From: Flaviaestuariibacter flavus
GTDB taxonomy: Bacteria > Bacteroidota > Bacteroidia > Chitinophagales > Chitinophagaceae
NCBI RefSeq assembly: GCF_004337505.1
Contig: NZ_SJZI01000042.1
Location: forward strand, 124,001-188,000
DNA length: 64,000 bases
Direction: 5' to 3'
The notes under the pieces were generated by a model that saw only the letters and a list, made by a program, of their open reading frames with translations, was not told the origin of the DNA and searched no databases. Positions within the stretch are counted from its first letter, which is position 1. The number at the start of each line of letters is the position of its first letter. The position numbers and the translations under genes are program-made. Below, in pieces: positions 43,890 to 51,832 of this stretch.

Positions 43890-45068
43890 TTATTTCAGCA
43901 CTTCGGCAAGCTTTTGTTCCAGGGCCGGCCCGCGCAGGTCGGTGGCCACTACAGTGCCCGACGGGTCTACCAGTACATTAAAAGGAATAGAGTTGAATCC
44001 GTAAGTGCTTACGGCCTTACTGTTCCAGAAGGCAAGGTCGCTGACATGGGTCCAGGTGAGCCCGTCCTGGCGGATGGCTTTTGTCCAGGCTCCTTTTTCC
44101 TCGTCGAGCGAAACGCCCAGGATCGTGAAGTTCCTGTTCCTGAATTTATTGAAGGCAGCTACTACGTTGGGATTTTCGAGGCGGCAGGGGCGGCACCAGG
44201 AGGCCCAGAAGTCGATGAGGAGCCATTTGCCGCGGAAGGAAGATACCGGTACGGGTTTGCCGGTGCTGTCGTTAAGCGCCAGCTCGGGTGCGGGTTTGTT
44301 GAGCAGCGCCGAAGCACCGGCGGCTGCCGGCTCCGTGCTTCCTTTTTTCACTTCACCTTCAACGGATGCCCGCAGCTGCGCCAGGCCCTTGTGCTCACCG
44401 AAGCGTGCGGCAGTGGCGTTCACCAGCTGCAGCAGTTCGTCGTTGCTCAGGTCGGGCAGGCCGAGCCGCGTGCCGCGTGCCAGCTGCAAATAGGTGCCGA
44501 GCGCATACACCGCCACCGTGGGGCTGGGACTGTTCTTTACCAGCTGCAGGGTGTAATTGCGGAACTCATTGGCTACTCCCTGTGCACGCCCGCGCAACGG
44601 CGCCAGCGTACTGTCCGACACGCTGGCATTGCGCAGCGAATCGCCCTGGCCGATGAGGGCTTCCATCAGGGGCAGCTTGCTGTTGATCGTGTCGGTGTAC
44701 ACCTGCAACGCGACGCTGGCGGCAGATCCTTTCACCGCATAGGATGGTGTTCCTGACGTGCTGGCGCTGACCGTGATCTGCGGGGCATCGTTCACCACTT
44801 TGGCAAAGGGTGCCTCGTTGCCCTGGCTGCGCAGCAGGTAGAGATTTTCCTCCAGGCGGCTGCCTTCGAGGCTGAAGCGGCCATTGGCATCCGCCTTCGC
44901 CGAATCGACGATCACGGGAACGCGTGCGTCCATCTTGGCTTCGAGCAGGTAAACCGTCTGGCCGGCGCCGCCCTTCAGCGTGCCGTCGACGGTGAAATTA
45001 TTGTTTTCTTTATGCTTGCAGGCGGCCACCAGGAACAGCAGCGCGGCCGGGAGCAGGGTTCGATTCAT
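43890..45068 (-). CDS. TlpA-like thiol-disulfide oxidoreductase lipoprotein
   Basis: The 392-residue lipoprotein (LFLVAACKHKE) has an N-terminal DUF4369-type beta domain (TVDGTLKGGAGQTVYLLEAK), a helical linker region and a C-terminal thioredoxin domain with FWASWCRPCRLENPNVV (CxxC at about residue 291) and the cis-Pro loop SIPFNVLVDPSGTVVA. It would reduce or isomerise disulfides, or support cytochrome c maturation, on the periplasmic side. ATG at 45068 lies 4 nt after a TACCTTTG box. Confidence 0.9.
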   Translation of the reverse strand: MNRTLLPAALLFLVAACKHKENNNFTVDGTLKGGAGQTVYLLEAKMDARVPVIVDSAKADANGRFSLEGSRLEENLYLLRSQGNEAPFAKVVNDAPQITVSASTSGTPSYAVKGSAASVALQVYTDTINSKLPLMEALIGQGDSLRNASVSDSTLAPLRGRAQGVANEFRNYTLQLVKNSPSPTVAVYALGTYLQLARGTRLGLPDLSNDELLQLVNATAARFGEHKGLAQLRASVEGEVKKGSTEPAAAGASALLNKPAPELALNDSTGKPVPVSSFRGKWLLIDFWASWCRPCRLENPNVVAAFNKFRNRNFTILGVSLDEEKGAWTKAIRQDGLTWTHVSDLAFWNSKAVSTYGFNSIPFNVLVDPSGTVVATDLRGPALEQKLAEVLK

Positions 45069-45072
45069 GCGG

Positions 45073-45080
45073 CAAAGGTA
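45073..45080 (-). promoter_or_regulatory. -7 promoter box (TACCTTTG) of the TlpA-like gene
   Basis: Exact TAnnTTTG match ending 4 nt before the ATG. Confidence 0.5.
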
Positions 45081-45216
45081 GGACGGAGATGTATGATGTC
45101 GGATGGCTGATGTCCGATTTACAGCAGGCCACAGCATTCAGGATTCACGAATGCCGTTTCATGAAAAGCCCCGGCGGGAGACGCCAGGGCCGTTGTGTTA
45201 TTGCACATGAGAATAT

Positions 45217-46209
45217 CTAGAGGTCGGCCTTCCTGAGCGTGCGCGGGATCTTCAGCTCGATCGTTTCGGTCTTGCCGTTGCGCAGAACCTGGAAGGTGAG
45301 GGCACTGCCCTGGCGCAGCCGCGTAGCAATGCGCTTCAGTTCGTCGGTGCTCTCGATGGTGTCGTCATCCACCTTGGTGATGATGTCGTCTTTTTTGAGA
45401 CCGGCTTTCGCGGCATGCGAGTCTTCATCCACATCGGTGATCTTCACACCTTTGCCGTCTTCTGTGTCCTGGATGGAAATGCCAAGGCGCGGGCGGCCCA
45501 TGCCTATCGTGTAAAAGTTGCCGGGAGCCGAAGGCGGCATCGGGGTCTCCACATGCACGTTGAAGTCGTTCATGTTGAAGTAGCGCGAAGGCGCCAGGTT
45601 ACCGAAAGTGCTCATGCCTTTCCACTTGCTGAGCTCTGCGGTCAGCACCTGCTCTTTGCCGTCGCGCAGGATCGTGATGGCCACCTTGTCGCCGGGCTTA
45701 TGGGCGCGGATGGCCTTGGCCACGTCGCCGTCTTCCCTGATCACTTCCTTGTCGATCTTCGTAATGATATCGCCTTCCTTGATACCAGCTTTCTCAGCAG
45801 CGCTTTCCTTCGTGAGGGAAGCAACGCGGGCGCCGTTTTCGGTGAGATCGGTTACCACGCCGAGCATGGCGCGCTTTTCGTCTTCCTGGAAGAAGGTGTG
45901 CCCGTCCTCGTCGTCGCTGAACACCCAGGTGTTGCGGCCGCCGATGCCATTAATGCTCACGTGGCGACCCTTTTTGATGGTGTTCACGTTCACGTTGACG
46001 TCGGAGCTCTTGTCGGCATCCTTGCCGTTCACCGTTACCTTATCGCCTTTAATGCGGATCACGGTTTCCTCGTCCATGTTGCCATCACGGGTGATCACGA
46101 TGGTCTGCACATCCTTTTCCTTTTTGTCAGCCTTCTTAGGCTGCGCATAGGCGGGCAGCGCTACCAGCGCCCCGGCCACCACACACATCTGGATAAAATA
46201 TCGTTTCAT
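45217..46209 (-). CDS. Periplasmic protein with two PDZ domains
   Basis: The 330-residue protein has a signal peptide (MCVVAGALVALPAYAQ) followed by a charged linker, a short beta stretch, and two PDZ domains at about 110-185 (MLGVVTDLTENGARVASLTKE, GIKEGDIITKIDKE) and 240-320 (RLGISIQDTEDGKGVKITDV, GLKKDDIITKVDDD). No protease domain or Ser-His-Asp triad is present, so this is a PDZ-only protein rather than a DegP enzyme. It may bind exposed C-termini in envelope quality control; that is inference. A GC-rich hairpin followed by CTTTTC lies just downstream (45150-45190). Confidence 0.85.
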   Translation of the reverse strand: MKRYFIQMCVVAGALVALPAYAQPKKADKKEKDVQTIVITRDGNMDEETVIRIKGDKVTVNGKDADKSSDVNVNVNTIKKGRHVSINGIGGRNTWVFSDDEDGHTFFQEDEKRAMLGVVTDLTENGARVASLTKESAAEKAGIKEGDIITKIDKEVIREDGDVAKAIRAHKPGDKVAITILRDGKEQVLTAELSKWKGMSTFGNLAPSRYFNMNDFNVHVETPMPPSAPGNFYTIGMGRPRLGISIQDTEDGKGVKITDVDEDSHAAKAGLKKDDIITKVDDDTIESTDELKRIATRLRQGSALTFQVLRNGKTETIELKIPRTLRKADL

Positions 46210-46380
46210 AAGTTATTTGTTAGCTACGTTGAGTTTCGTAGATCAAATATAAGTTGCCTTTTTGAATTACGAAGCTTTTCGCATTGTTAAAATGTGTTAA
46301 ACTCCGAAATACTTCGTAAAACACGTAAAACCACTTAGGGCGCCAAGAATACGCGGAAAACACGGAATGGTTTTTAAGCA

Positions 46381-46404
46381 ACAAGGGGCCCATTGGCCCC
46401 TTGT
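46381..46404 (-). terminator. Terminator of alaS
   Basis: Perfect 10-bp stem ACAAGGGGCC/GGCCCCTTGT with a 4-nt loop, 24 bp beyond the alaS stop; the T-tract is weak. Confidence 0.6.
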
Positions 46405-46427
46405 CTTATCTGCGTATTTTTTGCGGG

Positions 46428-49043
46428 CTACACTTTCGCCCGCACCGCGTCGATAACGGCCTGCAGGTTCGATACGTCCTGGCCACCCGCGGTAGCAAGG
46501 CCTTTCTGGCCGCCGCCACCGCCTTTGATCAGCGGCGCAACTACCTGCTTGATCAGCGTGCCGGCGTCGAGGCCTTTGCTGCTCACCAGCGCATCGTCGA
46601 AGGCGATAGCTACGGACGCCTTTCCTTCGATGTTCGCCGCCAGCACCACGGCTGCATTGGCGAGCTGACCTTTGATGTCAAAGGCAAGCTTCTTGAGACC
46701 GTCGGCATTGGCTACCGAAACTATCTTGCCGATAAAGGTGGCACCATTCACTTCTTCTTTCTGCTGCAGCAGGCTGTCGCGGAGGCCGTTGAGCTGCGCC
46801 TGCTGGAATTTCTCCACCTGCTTCTGCAGTGAGTTGTTCTCCTCCTGCAGGGAACTGATGGCCTTCACCAGGTCTTTGGGCGATTTCAGCGCTTCCTTCA
46901 CGGCCTGCAACTGTTGCAACTGCTCGTTTACATAACGCTCGGCGGCCGCACCGCACACGGCTTCCACACGGCGAACGCCGGCAGCCACCGCGCCTTCGGA
47001 AGTGATTTTGAAGAGTCCGAGCTCTCCGGTATTACCCACGTGGGTGCCGCCACAAAGTTCCACCGAATAGTTCGGGTCGATGGTCACCACGCGCACCGTG
47101 TCGCCGTACTTCTCACCGAAGAGGGCCATGGCGCCCAGCTTCAGGGCTTCGTCCTTGGGCATTTGCCTGATCACAACGGGGATATTCTCCCGGATCTTTT
47201 CATTGACGATCGCTTCTACCTGCGCGATTTCTTCGTCGGTCATTTTCGCGAAATGCGAGAAGTCGAAGCGGAGATAGTCGGCATTTACAAGCGAGCCCTT
47301 TTGCGCTACGTGGGTGCCGAGCACGCGGCGGAGCGCGGCATGGAGCAGGTGCGTGGCGCTGTGGTGCAGGGCCGTTTTCTGGCGCTTGTCGCCATCCACC
47401 TTTGCTGTGAACTCGCCGCCCAGCTGGGCCGGAAGGCTGTCGGTAAAGTGGATGATGAGATCGTTCTCTTTCTTCGTATCGATGATGCGGATGCGCTGGT
47501 CGCCGGAAATGAGGATACCGGTATCGCCCACCTGGCCCCCGCTCTCAGCATAGAAAGGTGTGCGGTCGAGCACAAGCTGGAAGCTTTCCTTTCCCTTCGC
47601 TTTCACCTGGCGGTAGCGCAGGATGTTGGCTTTCGTTTCCAGTGAATCATAACCCACAAACAATGAGTTATTGATGCCTTCGTTCACCGTGATCCAATCG
47701 CTGGCATCCACGGCGCGGTCCTTACGGCCGCGATCCTGCTGGTTCCTGCGCTCGGCCTCGTATTCGGCTTCATTGATGGAAATGTTTTTTTCTGAAGCGA
47801 TGAGGCGCGACAGGTCGAACGGGAAGCCGTAGGTATCGTGTAGCTCAAAAGCCTCGGCACCGGTGATCTGCCCGCGGGCCAGCAGGTCGTCGATGCGGCG
47901 CAGGCCCTTTTCCAGCGTTCGCAGGAAGGACTCTTCTTCTTCGCGGATAACGCGGGCCACAAAGGCCTGCTGCGCTGCCAGCTCGGGAAACACGTTGGCA
48001 AACTGCCCGGCCAGCACCGGCACCAGCTGGTGCAGCAGCGGCTGCTTGTAGTCGAGGTAGGAATAATAATAGCGAACGGCGCGGCGCAGGATGCGGCGGA
48101 TGACATAGCCGGCGCCGCCGTTGTCCGGCAGCTGGCCGTCGGCCACGGTAAAGGATACCGCGCGGATGTGATCGCTCAGCACGCGGAAGGCGATATCGCT
48201 CTTGCCGGTGTCGGAGCCTTCGTATTTTTTGCCGGTGATCTTTTCGATGGCGGCGATGGTGCCGGTAAACACATCGGTGTCGTAGTTGCTCTGCTTTTGC
48301 TGCAGCACGCGCACAAGACGCTCGAAGCCCATGCCGGTGTCTACGTGGCGGGCGGGGAGGGGCTGCAGGGAGCCGTCCTTGGTGCGGTTGAACTGGATAA
48401 ATACGTTGTTCCAGATCTCGATCACCTGCGGGTGGTCGGCGTTGACCAGTGTCTTGCCATCTACCTGGGCGCGCTCGGCGTCTACACGGGTATCCACGTG
48501 GATCTCGGTGCAGGGGCCGCAGGGACCCGTATCGCCCATTTCCCAGAAGTTGTCTTTTTTATTACCGAGGAGAATACGATCGGGGGAGATCCATTTTTTC
48601 CATTCGGCTGCAGCTTCGTCATCCGCAGGAATCCCTTCGGAAGCATCGCCTTCAAAAACTGTCACGTACATGCGGTCTTCGGGAATGCCGAAAACTTTGG
48701 TGAGCAGTTCCCAGCTCCATTCGATCGCTTCCTTTTTGAAGTAGTCGCCAAAGCTCCAGTTGCCCAGCATCTCGAAGAGCGTATGGTGATAGGTATCCAC
48801 GCCCACTTCTTCCAGGTCGTTGTGCTTGCCGCTGACGCGGAGGCACTTCTGGGTGTCGGCCACCCGCGGGTTGGGCGCGGTTTTGTTGCCGAGAAAGTAG
48901 TCCTTGAACTGGTTCATGCCGGCATTGGTGAACATCAGGGTCGGGTCGTTCTTCACCACCACGGGTGCGGAGGGCACGATGGCGTGGCCTTTCTGTGCGA
49001 AAAAATCCAGGAAGGCCTGGCGTATCTGCGAGCTGGTCATCAT
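46428..49043 (-). CDS. alaS: Alanyl-tRNA synthetase
   Basis: The 871-residue protein is complete: a class II core from residue 1 (MFTNAGMNQFKDYFLG, MGDTGPCGPCTEIHVD), the editing domain with HHSATHLLHAALR and the zinc-site CGGTHV, and the C-terminal C-Ala domain with a coiled coil (about 700-760) and the GGGGGQKGLATAGG stretch. It charges tRNA-Ala and clears mischarged Ser and Gly. ATG at 49043 or 49040 are equivalent choices. It is divergent from the M23 peptidase gene. Confidence 0.97.
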   Translation of the reverse strand: MMTSSQIRQAFLDFFAQKGHAIVPSAPVVVKNDPTLMFTNAGMNQFKDYFLGNKTAPNPRVADTQKCLRVSGKHNDLEEVGVDTYHHTLFEMLGNWSFGDYFKKEAIEWSWELLTKVFGIPEDRMYVTVFEGDASEGIPADDEAAAEWKKWISPDRILLGNKKDNFWEMGDTGPCGPCTEIHVDTRVDAERAQVDGKTLVNADHPQVIEIWNNVFIQFNRTKDGSLQPLPARHVDTGMGFERLVRVLQQKQSNYDTDVFTGTIAAIEKITGKKYEGSDTGKSDIAFRVLSDHIRAVSFTVADGQLPDNGGAGYVIRRILRRAVRYYYSYLDYKQPLLHQLVPVLAGQFANVFPELAAQQAFVARVIREEEESFLRTLEKGLRRIDDLLARGQITGAEAFELHDTYGFPFDLSRLIASEKNISINEAEYEAERRNQQDRGRKDRAVDASDWITVNEGINNSLFVGYDSLETKANILRYRQVKAKGKESFQLVLDRTPFYAESGGQVGDTGILISGDQRIRIIDTKKENDLIIHFTDSLPAQLGGEFTAKVDGDKRQKTALHHSATHLLHAALRRVLGTHVAQKGSLVNADYLRFDFSHFAKMTDEEIAQVEAIVNEKIRENIPVVIRQMPKDEALKLGAMALFGEKYGDTVRVVTIDPNYSVELCGGTHVGNTGELGLFKITSEGAVAAGVRRVEAVCGAAAERYVNEQLQQLQAVKEALKSPKDLVKAISSLQEENNSLQKQVEKFQQAQLNGLRDSLLQQKEEVNGATFIGKIVSVANADGLKKLAFDIKGQLANAAVVLAANIEGKASVAIAFDDALVSSKGLDAGTLIKQVVAPLIKGGGGGQKGLATAGGQDVSNLQAVIDAVRAKV

Positions 49044-49221
49044 TTCTGAAACAATAAATGTTGAGGTTTTCCTGCCGAAGCAGGTAAATTTGTTGGCATC
49101 CCCGGCGGTAGCGCCGGGGCCGCCAAAGGTAACGAAACGCTCCCGACGCCGCGCAGCCTCCGGCCGCCGCCGCCATGCGCGGCTGCGGGTTTACGGTTGA
49201 CGGGTCATGCATCCAACCTCC

Positions 49222-50193
49222 ATGAAGAAAATCAAATATTACTATAACACCCATACCCTCCGCTACGAGAAGCTGGTGACGCCGCTGCGGGTAAAGCTGC
49301 TGCGCCTCTTCAGCTTCATGGCCGTGTCGCTGGTAACGGGGGCGCTCATTGCCTGGGCGGCCTTCCGCTTCCTGGGCTCGCCGGGAGAGAAGCTGCTGCG
49401 GATCGAAAACCAGCGCCTTCGCGGCAACTACGACGACCTTGACCGCCAGCTCGATGACCTTCGCCTGAAGATGGCGGAGCTGGAGCGCCGCGACAACAAT
49501 GTTTACCGTTCCATCTTCGAGGCCACGCCCATCCCCGACAGCGCCCGTGCCGAGGTCATCGCCGCCCAGCAGGAGGTTGCCCGCGTGGAGCGGATGGACA
49601 ATGCTCAACTCATTGCCTCGGTTCAATCCATCATCGGCAATCTCAAAAAGCGCATTGCAGTGCAGGGCAAATCCTACGAGGAGCTGGGTGTGCTGGTCAA
49701 GAACAAGGAAAAGCTGCTGGCGGCCACCCCTGCGATCCAGCCGGTGAGCAATAAGGATCTCGACCGTATTGCCTCAGGCTTCGGTGTTCGCATCGACCCT
49801 ATTTACAAAACGCCCAAGATGCACGCGGGTCTCGACTTTACGGCGCCGCAGGGCACGCCCATCTATGCCACCGCCGACGGCCGCGTAACGGTGGCCGGCA
49901 ACGAGAACGACGGCTATGGCAACCACGTGGAGATCGACCACGGCTATGGCTACGAAACCCTTTATGGACATATGGTGCGGGTAAAGGCGCGCCGCGGCGA
50001 GCAGGTAAAGCGCGGCGAAATCATCGGTTACGTTGGATCCACCGGCAAAAGCACCGGTCCGCACTGCCACTACGAAGTGCACAAGAACGGCCGCAAGCTC
50101 GACCCCATCTACTTCTTCTACAACGACCTCAGCCCGGCGCAGTTTGACGCGATGCTGAAACGCGCGCAGGCGAGCAACCAGAGCTTTGATTAG
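49222..50193 (+). CDS. M23 family (LytM-type) metallopeptidase, membrane-anchored
   Basis: The protein of about 323 residues has an N-terminal cytoplasmic segment (KIKYYYNTHTLRYEKL), one membrane helix at about 30-55, a coiled coil (about 65-150) and a C-terminal M23 domain. The zinc ligands are visible: His and Asp in MHAGLDF (about 202), and HCH in GPHCHYEV (about 284). It probably cleaves peptidoglycan cross-links during growth or division. ATG at 49222 is preferred to 49207. The stop lies 14 bp before a palindromic repeat element. Confidence 0.92.
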   Translation: MKKIKYYYNTHTLRYEKLVTPLRVKLLRLFSFMAVSLVTGALIAWAAFRFLGSPGEKLLRIENQRLRGNYDDLDRQLDDLRLKMAELERRDNNVYRSIFEATPIPDSARAEVIAAQQEVARVERMDNAQLIASVQSIIGNLKKRIAVQGKSYEELGVLVKNKEKLLAATPAIQPVSNKDLDRIASGFGVRIDPIYKTPKMHAGLDFTAPQGTPIYATADGRVTVAGNENDGYGNHVEIDHGYGYETLYGHMVRVKARRGEQVKRGEIIGYVGSTGKSTGPHCHYEVHKNGRKLDPIYFFYNDLSPAQFDAMLKRAQASNQSFD

Positions 50194-50206
50194 CGCCGCA
50201 GGCGGC

Positions 50207-50402
50207 GGGAGAGAAAGAACGCAGATCTTTTATGATGGTTATGATTCACGCAGCCTTCGACTACGCTCAGGATGACAACTTCGCCTACGCTCAGGCTGAC
50301 CATGTCATGGTGAGCTTGCCGAACCATGCCGGCGTCAGCCAATCATAATAAATCATAACCGATCTGCGTATTCCGCCTGCGGAATCAGTGTTCTTTCGCT
50401 CC
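50207..50402. repeat. Palindromic intergenic element, copy 4 of 4 (long form)
   Basis: Outer arms GAGAGAAAGAACGCAGATC and GATCTGCGTATTCCGCC...GTTCTTTCGCTCC are inverted, with the core module CCTTCGACTACGCTCAGG repeated inside. It ends 14 bp before the merR -7 box. Confidence 0.8.
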
Positions 50403-50416
50403 ATGGCCCGCGCCCG

Positions 50417-50424
50417 TATCTTTG
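50417..50424 (+). promoter_or_regulatory. -7 promoter box (TATCTTTG) of the MerR-type gene
   Basis: Exact TAnnTTTG match ending 6 nt before ATG at 50431. Confidence 0.5.
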
Positions 50425-50430
50425 TCTCCG

Positions 50431-51060
50431 ATGGATAAGGACCAATTCCAGTTTGCCTTTGATTTCTTCGGGGAGCCTGAAAAGCCCGCGGAGCAACCAC
50501 CGGGTAGTGATGCGCCGGCGCCGGAGCAGCTGGCCGATGCGCCGCTCCCGATCGCGGATTCCGAAGAAACGCCGGAGGTGCATTTCCCGGAGCCGATCGA
50601 GTTGCCCACGCTGGACATCCCTTCGGAGTTTCTTTCCGGGGCGCCCGTTGCGGGCGAGGCGCCGCGAGCCAGGAGCAAGCGCGGGCGCAAAAGCCAGAAA
50701 GCAATGGCCGAAGAAGTAGCTAATGTGCAGGTGCCGCCCGACGAAGAGCTCAATAAGAAGCAGTATTACGGAATCACGGAGGTGGCCGCCATGTTCGGGG
50801 TCAACGCCTCGTTGCTGCGCTACTGGGAGAGTGCCTTTGGCATGCAGCTGCGCAAGAACCGCAAGGGCGACCGCTTTTTCACCCCGCAGGACATCCGCAC
50901 CGTGCAGCTCATTCACGACCTGCTGCGCCGCCGTAAGTTCACCATCGACGGTGCGCGCGACTTCCTTCGTAAAAACAAGGGCGCCGATCAGCGCTACGAG
51001 CTTATCCAGTCGCTGCAGCGTGTGCGCAAGTTCCTGGTGGAGCTGAAAGCGCAGTTATAG
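50431..51060 (+). CDS. MerR-family transcriptional regulator with long N-terminal extension
   Basis: The 209-residue protein has an acidic, Pro-rich, probably disordered N-terminus (about residues 1-100, with the basic patch RARSKRGRKSQK near 75-86) and a MerR-type winged helix in YYGITEVAAMFGVNASLLRYWESAFGMQLRKNRKGDRFFTPQDIRTVQLIHDLL. No C-terminal metal or drug-binding domain is present; it ends in a short helix. The arrangement is common in Bacteroidota, where the target genes are mostly unknown. ATG at 50431 is chosen from its spacing to the -7 box. Confidence 0.85.
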   Translation: MDKDQFQFAFDFFGEPEKPAEQPPGSDAPAPEQLADAPLPIADSEETPEVHFPEPIELPTLDIPSEFLSGAPVAGEAPRARSKRGRKSQKAMAEEVANVQVPPDEELNKKQYYGITEVAAMFGVNASLLRYWESAFGMQLRKNRKGDRFFTPQDIRTVQLIHDLLRRRKFTIDGARDFLRKNKGADQRYELIQSLQRVRKFLVELKAQL

Positions 51061-51149
51061 TGTGCTAGTGGGGGAGTTTGCTAGTACTTTGTCGTTACCG
51101 ACATTCACTAGCCCACCAGCAGACTAGCTCACTAGCAAACTCTTAGCAC
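51059..51149. repeat. CTAG-rich inverted repeat after the MerR-type gene
   Basis: TAGTGTGCTAGTGGGGGAGT is partly inverted as ACTAGCTCACTAGCAAACTC. It overlaps the merR stop codon and may end the transcript. Its TAGTGTGC unit is the complement of the GCACACTA repeat near 63206-63229. Confidence 0.55.
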
Positions 51150-51190
51150 ATTCTTCACAGCATGCAACCGGGCCGCAAGCGACCGCGTCC

Positions 51191-51198
51191 TATATTTG
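51191..51198 (+). promoter_or_regulatory. -7 promoter box (TATATTTG) of the thioredoxin-like gene
   Basis: Exact TAnnTTTG match 20 nt before the ATG. Confidence 0.45.
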
Positions 51199-51218
51199 AC
51201 AAAACCGGTAGACTAATC

Positions 51219-51737
51219 ATGAAAACATTCCTGCTCGCCTTTTCGCTGCTGGCCGCCACGGCCGCTTTTGCCCAGGCGCCCGAGGTTAGCCGTGACGCCG
51301 AAAACGGATCGAAAGTGCTCAAGGGCTTTATCCCGAAAGAAATGTTGGCCACCGATACGGCCTTTGCCTGGTACGGCAGCGGCATCAAGAGCTTTGCGCC
51401 CAATCCGGAAGCGCTGGCGACCCTTACCAAGTATAAGAACGACGTCTATATTCTTGCCTTTGGCGGCACCTGGTGTGAGGACACCCACCAGATCCTGCCC
51501 AAAATGATGGCTACCTTCCAGGCCGCAGGCCTGCCCGAGGATCATGTGACGCTGCTGGGGGTTGACCGTCAGAAAAAGACGATCCAGCACCTGTCGGAGA
51601 TCTTCGGCGTCACCAGCGTGCCCACTTTTATCGTTTTGAAGAACGGGAAGGAGGTCGGCCGTATTGTCGAGTTCGGCAAAACCGGGCTACCGGAGCGTGA
51701 GATCGGGACTATTGTAAATGAAGCTTTTAAGAAATAG
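51219..51737 (+). CDS. Secreted thioredoxin-fold protein with CxxT instead of CxxC
   Basis: The 172-residue protein has a signal peptide (FLLAFSLLAATAAFAQ) and a thioredoxin fold: VYILAFGGTWCEDTHQILPKM, TLLGVDRQKKTIQHL and the cis-Pro loop VTSVPTFIVLKNG. The active-site Cys86 is present but the resolving Cys is replaced (WCEDT), so classical disulfide exchange is unlikely; a one-Cys thiol chemistry or a binding role is possible. ATG at 51219 opens the signal peptide. Confidence 0.82.
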   Translation: MKTFLLAFSLLAATAAFAQAPEVSRDAENGSKVLKGFIPKEMLATDTAFAWYGSGIKSFAPNPEALATLTKYKNDVYILAFGGTWCEDTHQILPKMMATFQAAGLPEDHVTLLGVDRQKKTIQHLSEIFGVTSVPTFIVLKNGKEVGRIVEFGKTGLPEREIGTIVNEAFKK

Positions 51738-51758
51738 TTGCTCTGCAAAATCAGGAAA

Positions 51759-51783
51759 GGCGCCCAACGGGCGTCTTTTTTTT
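51759..51783 (+). terminator. Rho-independent terminator of the thioredoxin-like gene
   Basis: Stem GGCGCCC/GGGCGTC (one G-T pair) with a 3-nt loop and eight T. Confidence 0.85.
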
Positions 51784-51832
51784 GCGACTGCACTTAACTT
51801 CGTCGGAATCTTTTTTACCCAAAACCTCCGAT

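Noticed and set aside
45217..46209. A DegP/HtrA protease
   Set aside because: Only two PDZ domains are present and there is no trypsin-like domain.
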